64,000 bases of DNA, taken from the NCBI RefSeq assembly GCF_000177215.2, contig NZ_CM001368.1:558001-622000 (forward strand), given 5' to 3'. The notes below the pieces were generated by a model. That model had not been told where the DNA came from and made no database searches. It saw only the letters and a program-made list of their open reading frames with translations. Source of the DNA: Solidesulfovibrio carbinoliphilus subsp. oakridgensis (lineage in GTDB: Bacteria; Desulfobacterota; Desulfovibrionia; Desulfovibrionales; Desulfovibrionaceae). The translations under genes and the position numbers were made by a program. This document shows, piece after piece, positions 20,268 through 27,094 of the stretch (positions are counted from its first letter, which is position 1; every line of letters starts with the position of its first letter).

Positions 20268-20769
20268 CATGGGCAGGGCAGCCCGAAGGCAGGCGGCCGG
20301 ACAGGCGACGGTTGCCCCGGGAGCCACCTTCAACCGTCTCCAGGATTTCTCCACCCGTTGCCGTGACCGCAACGAACGTGAAATCCCTTGGTCGCAAGCC
20401 CGCTTTTTCCCCGCCCGCGTTCCCGACCGTCCTGGACGGTCCCCCGGCCGATCCCGTCGATCAAACCACGTGGCCCCCCGCTGTGGGCGGTACGCCAGCC
20501 TGCCCGTCGCGGTCAGGCCGACGTCCCGGCCCGATCGCGTGCGGCCCGCCCCAGGAGGCGGAACGGGAATCGGATACGATCCGACTCCCCTGCCAGGGCG
20601 CCAGGGAAGGGACCCGGACTGTCGTTATTTTGACGAGGCCGGCTGCTGTATCCTAAATATCTTGAAATAATTTGATAAAATTCTTGGCAGGCTCCTTGCT
20701 AAGAGAAAAAAGCCAGGAGCGGGGGACGCCGCCGGCAGTCCGGCCGGCGGGCACACAAAGGAGGATGGC
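20268..20769. other. Long intergenic region with sigma-54 promoter near its end
   Basis: About 500 bp without a credible gene on either strand: open frames here lack ribosome sites and family features. The last 130 bp become AT-rich (20640-20680) and contain the sigma-54-type promoter listed separately, then AAAGGAGG before the next gene. Confidence 0.6.
20685..20700 (+). promoter_or_regulatory. Sigma-54 (RpoN) promoter
   Basis: TGGCAGG-CTCC-TTGCT fits the -24/-12 consensus TGGCACG-N4-TTGCW with one mismatch. The invariant GG (20686-20687) and GC (20698-20699) are separated by exactly 10 nt. The AT-rich stretch just upstream suits activator and IHF-type bending. The start codon of the next gene is 70 nt downstream. 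Confidence 0.75.
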
Positions 20770-21165
20770 ATGCTTTCATTTTTCACCGGGGGCGACAAGA
20801 AAGCGCGGGGACGCCACGAGGAGCTCAAGAAGGGCGCGCGGCTCAAGAACGCCAAGGAGCTCTTTTTTTCCGGCAAGTTTCCGGTGGTGACCACACCCGT
20901 GCTCGACGGGCGCAAGATCCGCAAGGTGCTCGGCCTGGTCAGCGGCCGGGGATTCGACTCCGAATGCGCCTTCTACGGCCTGACCGCCAGCGCCCTGGAC
21001 ATCGGGGCCGACGCCATCATCGGCTACCAGGAGAACGTGGCCTTCCACCCGGACGGATCGCGGTATTTTTCCTGCTACGGCACGGCCGTGATCCTCGAAC
21101 GCGAGCAACCGGCCCAGGCGGCGACGACGCGAAAGACCGTCGGCGCCAAGTCCCTGATGCACTGA
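20770..21165 (+). CDS. YbjQ/UPF0145-like heavy-metal-binding-domain protein
   Basis: The 131-residue protein has an amphipathic basic N-terminus (MLSFFTGGDKKARGRHEEL), then a YbjQ-type core: KIRKVLGLVSGRGFDSECAFYGLTASALDIGADAIIGY, ending with a beta strand SCYGTAVILE. YbjQ-fold proteins form pentamers of unknown function. The match is by pattern and partial. It is the first gene after a sigma-54 promoter and has an excellent AAGGAGG, so it is probably expressed on demand. No membrane helix or signal peptide. Confidence 0.65.
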   Translation: MLSFFTGGDKKARGRHEELKKGARLKNAKELFFSGKFPVVTTPVLDGRKIRKVLGLVSGRGFDSECAFYGLTASALDIGADAIIGYQENVAFHPDGSRYFSCYGTAVILEREQPAQAATTRKTVGAKSLMH

Positions 21166-21203
21166 CCCCGGCCCGCCGGCCGGAGCGCCCTTCGGAGGGT
21201 GGC

Positions 21204-21656
21204 ATGAAGCGCACACTCGCCCTTATGGCCGCAACCGGAGCCCTGCTCCTCCACGTCGGCACGGCCCCGGCCCAGGAAAAAGCCACGGGCAAGACCCCCA
21301 TGGAGCCTCGGGGCGGCATCGGCGCACCCGTCAGTCCTCGAAAGGACGACACGGCCCGGACCGGCGGTCGCAGGGTCGATCCCTATGTCAGCGACAGCAT
21401 GGCCCGCCGGCAATCCGTGCGTCCGACTGCGGAGGCCCCTTCCCTGGGCGTCGGCGGGGGCGGGGTGGTTGACGACAAGGCCCTGCCCACGGAAAGGGAC
21501 AAGGTGCGCGACAAAGGGCCCGAGCTTGGCGGCTCGGTGCCCCTCAGCAAGACCGTCAGCCTGAAAGCCGCCGGCCGCTACGAACACCTGGGCTCGATTG
21601 CCGACAAAGGATTCGATGGCCTCGGCGGCAACCTGGGCCTCAAGATCAGTTTTTAG
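21204..21656 (+). CDS. Small exported protein with barrel-like C-terminus
   Basis: The 150-residue product has a signal peptide (cleavage near APAQ-EKAT), then a charged, Gly/Pro-rich and probably disordered middle. The last 30 residues, AAGRYEHLGSIADKGF then GGNLGLKISF, end in a phenylalanine as outer-membrane strands do. That ending matches the end of the barrel protein at 49026-49607. GGAGG precedes the ATG. Only one or two beta strands could form, so it is not a full barrel by itself. It is probably in the sigma-54 operon with the YbjQ-like gene. Function unknown. Confidence 0.65.
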   Translation: MKRTLALMAATGALLLHVGTAPAQEKATGKTPMEPRGGIGAPVSPRKDDTARTGGRRVDPYVSDSMARRQSVRPTAEAPSLGVGGGGVVDDKALPTERDKVRDKGPELGGSVPLSKTVSLKAAGRYEHLGSIADKGFDGLGGNLGLKISF

Positions 21657-21834
21657 GGGGTTTCGCGTCCCTGTCGCCGGAGTCGGCCGCATCCGGGGAA
21701 CGGCCGGAGTCGCGGGGGTGCGGACCGCACCCCGTGTCCACGCCTCAGCCCCGGATGCCGAGCCTCGGGAAGACGAAACGGACGATGGCGAACCAGGCGA
21801 CGACGATGGCCAGAAAAAGCAGGATGTCTTTCAT
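21646..21834 (-). CDS. Putative small membrane selenoprotein (in-frame TGA read as Sec30)
   Basis: The frame starts ATG at 21834 and encodes a hydrophobic helix (residues 4-22, then VFPRLGIRG) before a TGA at 21745-21747. Read as selenocysteine, the frame continues as U30-GVDTGCGPHPRDSG to Asn62 and another TGA at 21646-21648, with Cys36 as a possible redox partner. A hairpin starts exactly 11 nt after the TGA and carries GGTC at its tip, like the E. coli fdhF SECIS. Sec decoding is independently shown in this window by fdhA. If not read through, this is a 29-residue membrane peptide. No good Shine-Dalgarno is seen. It overlaps the end of the convergent gene by 11 nt. Confidence 0.55.
21715..21747 (-). 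promoter_or_regulatory. Candidate SECIS element
   Basis: On the minus strand: TGA, 11 nt, then GGGGTGCGGTCCGCACCCC, a perfect 8-bp stem with apical GGTC. E. coli fdhF has UGA, 11 nt, then a 17-nt stem-loop with GGUCU at its tip. Neither strand has a T tract after the stem, which argues against a terminator. Confidence 0.55.
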
Positions 21835-22007
21835 GGGACACTTCTGGCACGAAGGGCGCGGCGGGTAAAGATGTGGCGCCTTTTTCGTGGCCTCGCCTTT
21901 CTTGCAACGCCGGCCTGGATATGGTAACAAATTGAGATAATGGAAAATAATCGGTCTGACCCAAAATAGGGCCTTTGGCCGGGATGCGTCCGAAGGGCGG
22001 GAAGGGC

Positions 22008-22808
22008 ATGGCAAGGTTTGGCTTGAAACGGGTTTTCGTCGCCTGGGCCCTCCTGGCGGCGGTGTGGTGCGCGCCTGCTTCGGCCCGGGCCGGGGCCCCG
22101 GTCCTCGCGGCCGAGCGTGTGGCCGCCCTGCCCCACGATGCCGCCGCCTTCACCCAGGGCCTGCTCTTTCACAAGGACGTTTTCTACGAAAGCACGGGCC
22201 TCTACGGCCGCTCGTCCCTGCGCCGGGTCGATCCGGCCACCGGCCGGGTCCTGGCCAGGCGGGCGCTGGCGACGCAATATTTCGGCGAAGGTCTGGCCCT
22301 GGTCGGCGGCCGGCTCTACCAACTCACCTGGCGGGAGCGGCGGGTCCTTGTTGCCGAGCCGTCCGATCTCCGGCCGGCCGGGGAACTGCCGTTGCCGACC
22401 GAGGGCTGGGGCGCTTGCAGCCTGGACGGGGCGCTCGTGGTCAGCGACGGGTCCGACCGGCTCGTCTTCTACGATCCCAAGGACATGACGGCGCGGGGCG
22501 AGGTGGCCGTCACCGACGACGGCGCGCCGGTGCCCCTTTTAAACGAACTCGAGGCCGTGGCCGGGACCATCTGGGCCAATGTCTGGGGCGATTCCCGCAT
22601 CGCGGTCATCGATCCGGCTTCGGGCCGGGTCCTGGCCTGGGTGGATTGCGCTTCGCTTCGTCCGGGCGTAACCGCGGCCGACCTCGACAACGTCTTAAAC
22701 GGCATAGCCTATGATCCGGCGACGGGCCGGATCTGGGTGACGGGCAAACGCTGGCCCAATGTCTATGAAATCAAGGTGCCGGGGCTGCCTGTCAAGGCTG
22801 CCCGGTAA
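22008..22808 (+). CDS. Exported glutaminyl-peptide cyclotransferase-like protein (plant-type QC fold)
   Basis: The 266-residue product has a signal peptide (about 1-28) and a beta-propeller pattern of glutamine cyclotransferases: AFTQGLLFHKDVFYESTGLYGRSSLRRVDPATG, EGWGACSLDG, LLNELEAVAGTIWANVW and the late LNGIAYDPATGRIWVTGKRWPNVYEI. These enzymes convert N-terminal glutamine to pyroglutamate; here it would act in the periplasm. ATG 22008 is used because it gives a normal signal peptide; an in-frame ATG at 21984 would extend it by eight basic residues. AT-rich DNA upstream (21915-21960) probably holds the promoter. Confidence 0.85.
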   Translation: MARFGLKRVFVAWALLAAVWCAPASARAGAPVLAAERVAALPHDAAAFTQGLLFHKDVFYESTGLYGRSSLRRVDPATGRVLARRALATQYFGEGLALVGGRLYQLTWRERRVLVAEPSDLRPAGELPLPTEGWGACSLDGALVVSDGSDRLVFYDPKDMTARGEVAVTDDGAPVPLLNELEAVAGTIWANVWGDSRIAVIDPASGRVLAWVDCASLRPGVTAADLDNVLNGIAYDPATGRIWVTGKRWPNVYEIKVPGLPVKAAR

Positions 22809-22824
22809 TGGTCAGGCAGAGGTC

Positions 22825-23064
22825 ATGAAGCAGAAATGCAGGATGTGCCGGTACTGGAAAGGCCCCATCCCGGCCGAACACCGGTACTGTCCGCCCGAGG
22901 AGATGCTCACCGGGGAATGGGGCTATTGCAAGCGCCACGCGCCTTCGCCGGCCACGGCGCCGGTCGAGCAGGCGCGCGGCAAGACCTATGTGGCCGTGTG
23001 GCCGGAGACCCAGGCCGAGGAACTGTGCGGCGAGTTCGTGCTCATTCCGCTCCACCGGGAATAG
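22825..23064 (+). CDS. Small cysteine-rich, probably zinc-binding protein
   Basis: The 79-residue product starts MKQKCRMCRYWKGP and has further cysteines at about 22, 35 and 68 (HRYCPPEEM, WGYCKRH, ELCGEF). The spacing suggests one zinc or iron site. No family is recognised. The ATG follows the cyclase gene by 16 nt with AGAGG upstream. Its 3' end overlaps the convergent lgt gene by 23 nt. Confidence 0.65.
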   Translation: MKQKCRMCRYWKGPIPAEHRYCPPEEMLTGEWGYCKRHAPSPATAPVEQARGKTYVAVWPETQAEELCGEFVLIPLHRE

Positions 23065-23860
23065 GCCGGCCGGCCGGGGCCGGGACCGTGCGCAACCACA
23101 GCAGCCAGACGCCCATGGCCATGACCGGAACGCTCAGGATCTGGCCCATGGTCAACCAGCCGAAGGCCAGGTAGCCGAGCTGGGGGTCGGGCAGGCGCAC
23201 GAATTCCAGGCTGAACCGGAAGATGCCATACCAGAGGCAAAACATGCCCGACACGGCCCCGGTCTTGCGCGGCCTGGCGGAATAGAACCACACGAGGAGA
23301 AAGAGAGCCAGGCCTTCCAGGCCCGCCTCGTACAGCTGGGACGGGTGGCGCGGCTGGAGCCCGGCCCTGGGATCGGGAAAGACCATGGCCCAGGGCACGT
23401 CGGACACCTTTCCCCACAGCTCGCCGTTGATGAAATTGCCGATCCGGCCGGCCAGGATGCCGGGCGCGATGAGGGGCGCGGTGAAATCGGCCACGCCCCA
23501 GAATCCCTTGCCGGTCTTTTTCCCCAGGTACCAAAAGACCGCGAGCATGCCGAGAAAGCCGCCGTGAAAGGACATCCCGCCCTGCCAGACCATGAAAACG
23601 GACAGCGGATCGGCGAGCAGGCCCGGCAGGTCGTAGAAAAGGACATACCCGACCCGGCCGCCGACCACCACGCCGAGGACCGAATAGGTGACCAGGTCGT
23701 CGACTTGCAAGCCCGTCCAGCCCGAGCCCGGCCGTCCGGCCCGCAAGCGGCCAAGGATCCAGGCCGCGCAAAAGCCGATCAGGTACATGAGGCCGTACCA
23801 ACGCACGTGCAGGGGGCCGAGGCTCACGGCCACGGGATCGATTCTGGGGTAGGTGAGCAT
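23042..23860 (-). CDS. lgt: Phosphatidylglycerol--prolipoprotein diacylglyceryl transferase
   Basis: Lgt transfers diacylglycerol to the lipobox cysteine of prolipoproteins, the first lipoprotein maturation step. The 272-residue product has about seven transmembrane segments, the N-terminal VRWYGLMYLIGF, the MSFHGGFLG loop, and the family signature GRIGNFINGELWG. Then come RHPSQLYEAGLEG and a C-terminal FSLEFVRLPD, all in normal order. Length is typical. It probably lies at the end of a transcript with the TPR gene upstream on the same strand (114-bp gap). Confidence 0.95.
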   Translation of the reverse strand: MLTYPRIDPVAVSLGPLHVRWYGLMYLIGFCAAWILGRLRAGRPGSGWTGLQVDDLVTYSVLGVVVGGRVGYVLFYDLPGLLADPLSVFMVWQGGMSFHGGFLGMLAVFWYLGKKTGKGFWGVADFTAPLIAPGILAGRIGNFINGELWGKVSDVPWAMVFPDPRAGLQPRHPSQLYEAGLEGLALFLLVWFYSARPRKTGAVSGMFCLWYGIFRFSLEFVRLPDPQLGYLAFGWLTMGQILSVPVMAMGVWLLWLRTVPAPAGRPIPGGAE

Positions 23861-23974
23861 GAAGGATGCAGCTTTGGCGTGGCAGCCGGTTGAAGTCAGA
23901 AGGCGGAGCTTTACGGCAACAGGGGAACGCGACGCGCCCAGCCGGCCGCGCCGGCAAGGGCTTGCGCCCGGATA

Positions 23975-25318
23975 TCAGCTTCCGTTGCCGATCTCCTCCA
24001 GCAGAGCCTTGGCCTTGGTGTAGTCGGGATTGAGTTCCAGGGCTTTTTTGAGGTAGTCGATGGCCGGATCTTTTTTGCCGTAGCGGCGAAAGACCGTAGC
24101 GATGTTGTAGCAGACGGCCTCGCCCGTGCGCCACAGATCGGGGTTGAGGGTCAGGGAGCGGTCCAGGTACTGGTAGGCCTCGATATACTGCCGGCCCTCG
24201 GTGAAGGCCATGGCGATGTTGTAGAAAAGTCCCCCGTCATCCGGAGAGATCTTAAGCGCCTTTCTATATTCGATGATGGCTTCCTGCCATTTGCCCTGGC
24301 GGCGCAGCATAAGTCCCAGCCGGTTGAACGTCTCGATGTCCGACCGGTCGAGCATGTTCTTGCGGGTATTCAAGGTTTGCCGCAGGTACTGCTCGGACAG
24401 TTCGGGCGCGGATTCCATGCACCGGGCGGCGATGGACTGGGTGACCCGGCTGACGGCGTCGAGAGCCTCCTTGGTGGCGATCCTGACGGCCTGGTCAAAG
24501 GCGGCCTTGGCCTTGTCCACGTCTCCGAGCTTGATATACCCCGTGCCAATGTCGACCTTGCGGTCCACATTGAGCGGAGAGAGCTTGTCGAGCCGTTCGA
24601 GGAACTTGATCTCTTCGGCGGTGTTGCCTTCCTCGTGGTGCAGGGAGGCGATCTTTTTGAGCGGATCCAGGAACAGCCTGGCCCCTTTCTCGGCCTGGGT
24701 GTAGGCGCGCAAGGCCTCCTCCCGCTTGCCCATGCCGCGCAGGGCGTCGCCCATGAGCAGGAGTCCCGAGGGGCTGTTGGGCTTCATCTCCAGGACCTGC
24801 TTGGCGGTCCTGGCGGCCTCGAGCGGATTGCCGGTGTCAAGGAACTGGCGGCCCTTGTCCATGAGCTCGCCGATCTGGCCGCGCGGCTTGACCGTGAAGG
24901 CGATCTTTTCGATCAGCGTGTCCGGGGAAATGGGCTTGGTGATGATGTTGTCCGCGCCAAGCTCGTGGAGGAGCACCAGCTTGTCCCGTTCCACTTCCGT
25001 GGTCAGAACCACGACGAACAGTTCGTTGTTGTAGTCGGTCTTGAGATAGCGGATGAGGTCGGAGGTATTCCGGCCGTTGAGTTCCCGTTCAATGAAGATC
25101 AGGAGCTTGTGGCCTTTCGAGCGCTGGAGCTTGATTTCCTTGTGCAGGGTTTCGATGGTGAAGACGTTGGTGACGCATTCATCCTTGATCGTCAGATGGC
25201 GCAGCAATGTGCCCCGAAGGTTCTTGTTGAACAGGGCGTCGTTGCTGACGACCAGGAAAATCCCGTTTTGCAGGGCAATGAATTCCCGGACGTCGTCGTC
25301 GTATTGCTTGTTTTTCAT
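23975..25318 (-). CDS. Response-regulator-like receiver domain fused to TPR repeats
   Basis: The 447-residue cytoplasmic protein has a receiver domain (about 18-140) and then about seven TPR helices pairs (about 150-440), including GNPLEAARTAKQVLEMKPNSP and KDPAIDYLKKALELNPDYTKA. In the receiver the usual phospho-acceptor Asp is replaced by Glu77 (LLIFIEREL), while N26/D27, T106 and K128 remain. It therefore probably cannot be phosphorylated normally. TPR regions bind proteins; the partner is unknown. Conserved-looking in the Desulfovibrio type, but the function is not known to me. Confidence 0.8.
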   Translation of the reverse strand: MKNKQYDDDVREFIALQNGIFLVVSNDALFNKNLRGTLLRHLTIKDECVTNVFTIETLHKEIKLQRSKGHKLLIFIERELNGRNTSDLIRYLKTDYNNELFVVVLTTEVERDKLVLLHELGADNIITKPISPDTLIEKIAFTVKPRGQIGELMDKGRQFLDTGNPLEAARTAKQVLEMKPNSPSGLLLMGDALRGMGKREEALRAYTQAEKGARLFLDPLKKIASLHHEEGNTAEEIKFLERLDKLSPLNVDRKVDIGTGYIKLGDVDKAKAAFDQAVRIATKEALDAVSRVTQSIAARCMESAPELSEQYLRQTLNTRKNMLDRSDIETFNRLGLMLRRQGKWQEAIIEYRKALKISPDDGGLFYNIAMAFTEGRQYIEAYQYLDRSLTLNPDLWRTGEAVCYNIATVFRRYGKKDPAIDYLKKALELNPDYTKAKALLEEIGNGS

Positions 25319-25360
25319 GCACCGCTCATGAGGAAGGCCGTAACGCGTGAAGCGGCGGGC

Positions 25361-26242
25361 TCAGATGTTGGAACTTTCCGGGGTATCCGCGTCGGCTGTG
25401 CCGGTCGCGGCCAGGGCGAGAAACGCGGCCAGGGCCTCTGGATCCATGGGAAACGTGTGCTCCGGTCCCGGAAAATCCAAGTTTCTAACCGCATCGGCAT
25501 ACTGCGTCAACGCCTCGACCGCCTGTTGCCCCAGTTCGGCGTATTGCTTGACGAACCTCGGGCGCAGCCGGTCGTAGAGGCCAAGCACGTCGTGAAAGAC
25601 CAGCACCTGTCCGTCGCAGTCCGGCCCGGCCCCGATGCCGATGGTCGGCACGGGCAGGGCCCGGGTCACCCTTGCGGCCACGGGCCCGGGGATGCACTCG
25701 AGCACCACGCCGAAACATCCGGCCTCGGCCAGGGCCAGGGCGTCTTCCAAAAGCTTTGCCGCCGCCTCGGCCGTCTTGGACTGGACCCGGAAGCCGCCCA
25801 GGGCCGCCACGTGCTGCGGGGTCAGGCCCACATGGCCGAGGACCGGAATGCCGGCCGCCACAATGGCCCGGACCTGCGGCACCACCTCGCGTCCGCCTTC
25901 GAGCTTGACCGCGCCGGCCCGGCCTTCCTTCAGAAACCGCCCGGCATTGGCCACGGCCTCGGCCACGGAAACCTGGTAGGACAGAAACGGCATGTCGGCC
26001 ACGACCAGCGCCTTTTCGGCCCCCCGGGCCACGGCCCGCACATGGTGGAGCATCTCCTCCATGGTCACGGACAACGTGTCCTCGTGGCCAAGGACCACCA
26101 TGGCCAGGGAGTCGCCGACCAAAAGCACGTCGATGCCGGCGGCTTCGGCCAGCCGGGCGGCGGCATAGTCGTAGGCGGTCAGGACCGTGATCCTGCGCGT
26201 CCCCTTGGCCGCGGCCACGGCCGGGGCGGTCATCTTGCCCAT
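25361..26242 (-). CDS. panB: 3-methyl-2-oxobutanoate hydroxymethyltransferase
   Basis: PanB makes ketopantoate from alpha-ketoisovalerate and methylene-tetrahydrofolate, the first committed step to pantothenate and CoA. The 293-residue product has LTAYDYAAARLAEAAGIDVLLVGDSLAMVVLGHEDT with the metal-binding Asp residues, GHVGLTPQHV, the catalytic-side VLECIPGPVA and the TIGIGAGPDCDGQVLVFHD block. The ATG at 26242 has AAGGAG upstream. It diverges from the trmH-like gene; the 55-bp gap must hold both promoters. No panC is adjacent. Confidence 0.95.
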   Translation of the reverse strand: MGKMTAPAVAAAKGTRRITVLTAYDYAAARLAEAAGIDVLLVGDSLAMVVLGHEDTLSVTMEEMLHHVRAVARGAEKALVVADMPFLSYQVSVAEAVANAGRFLKEGRAGAVKLEGGREVVPQVRAIVAAGIPVLGHVGLTPQHVAALGGFRVQSKTAEAAAKLLEDALALAEAGCFGVVLECIPGPVAARVTRALPVPTIGIGAGPDCDGQVLVFHDVLGLYDRLRPRFVKQYAELGQQAVEALTQYADAVRNLDFPGPEHTFPMDPEALAAFLALAATGTADADTPESSNI

Positions 26243-26297
26243 ACGTATTCTCCTTCGGCCTTGCGCCGGGACGGGCTTTGGCCTATGTGCCACGGCC

Positions 26298-26888
26298 ATG
26301 CGAACTTGCATCACCGAACGACGGGTCGGCCGCATCCGCGACGTCCTGTCCAGACGCCAGACCGATCTGACCCTGGTCATAAACAACATCCATGATCCGC
26401 ACAACGTGTCGGCCATCTTACGAAGCTGCGACGCGTTCGGCATCCATCGGGTCCACCTGCTCTATACCGACACGGCCTTCCCGGCCCTCGGCAAGAAATC
26501 CTCGGGCTCGGCCAAGAAATGGGTCGAGACCATCCGGCATCCCGACGCCGCCTCCCTGGCCGCAAGCCTCAAGGGCCAGGGCTATACCCTGGTGGCCACC
26601 CTTTGCAGCGAAACCGCCCGGCCCCTCCAGGACTGGGACCTGACCGGCAAGGTGGCCATCATCCTCGGCAACGAGCACCGGGGCGTGGACGAGGACCTCG
26701 CGCCGCATGTCGACGGCGCGCTCTATATCCCCATGCAGGGCATGGTGCAAAGCCTCAACGTCTCCGTGGCCGCCGCCGTCATCCTCTACGAAGGCTTCCG
26801 CCAGCGCCACGCCGCCGGCCGCTACGACACCCCGAGCCTGCCTCCGGCCGAGCTGGCCCGGCTGGCCGGCGAGTGGGAGCAGAAGTAG
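26298..26888 (+). CDS. SpoU/TrmH-family RNA 2'-O-methyltransferase
   Basis: The 196-residue product has the SPOUT knot motifs in order: VINNIHDPHNVSAILRSCDAFG (motif 1, with the catalytic-site Arg), IILGNEHRGVDEDL (motif 2, SAM binding) and IPMQGMVQSLNVSVAAAVILYE (motif 3). The length and the N-terminal RVGRIRDVLSRRQTDLTLV fit TrmH, which methylates G18 of tRNA, though other SpoU members modify rRNA. The RNA target cannot be fixed from sequence alone. Confidence 0.88.
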   Translation: MRTCITERRVGRIRDVLSRRQTDLTLVINNIHDPHNVSAILRSCDAFGIHRVHLLYTDTAFPALGKKSSGSAKKWVETIRHPDAASLAASLKGQGYTLVATLCSETARPLQDWDLTGKVAIILGNEHRGVDEDLAPHVDGALYIPMQGMVQSLNVSVAAAVILYEGFRQRHAAGRYDTPSLPPAELARLAGEWEQK

Positions 26889-26906
26889 CGGAAGGGGAAG
26901 AGGAAG

Positions 26907-26958
26907 ATGCCTCCGGCGCCGGGGGGGATCATCCCCCCCGGACCCCCTGGAAGGGGGA
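26907..26958 (+). repeat. GC-rich palindromic repeat, copy 1
   Basis: Plus orientation: ATGCCTCCGGCGCCG, then the palindromic core GGGGGGATCATCCCCCC, then GGACCCCCTGGAAGGGGG. It begins 18 bp after the trmH-like stop. Three more copies lie at 27051, 28871 and 34847. Confidence 0.75.
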
Positions 26959-27050
26959 TAGGTAAGCGGGTGGCGGGTGGTCGTGGTCGGGGTGGCGCCG
27001 CAGGCCCGCCCGCCTCCGCCGTCGCTTCCATCTGTCCAAATCCCGAGTGA

Positions 27051-27094
27051 GGAGGGTCCGGGAGGGGATCATCCCCTCCCGGCCGCCGGAGGCA
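27051..27094 (-). repeat. GC-rich palindromic repeat, copy 2 (inverted, overlaps a gene end)
   Basis: Minus orientation relative to copy 1: ATGCCTCCGGCGGCC, core GAGGGGATGATCCCCTC, then CGGACCCTCC. It supplies the last codons (MPPAAGRG) and the TGA of the glycosyltransferase gene at 27069-28784. Confidence 0.75.
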
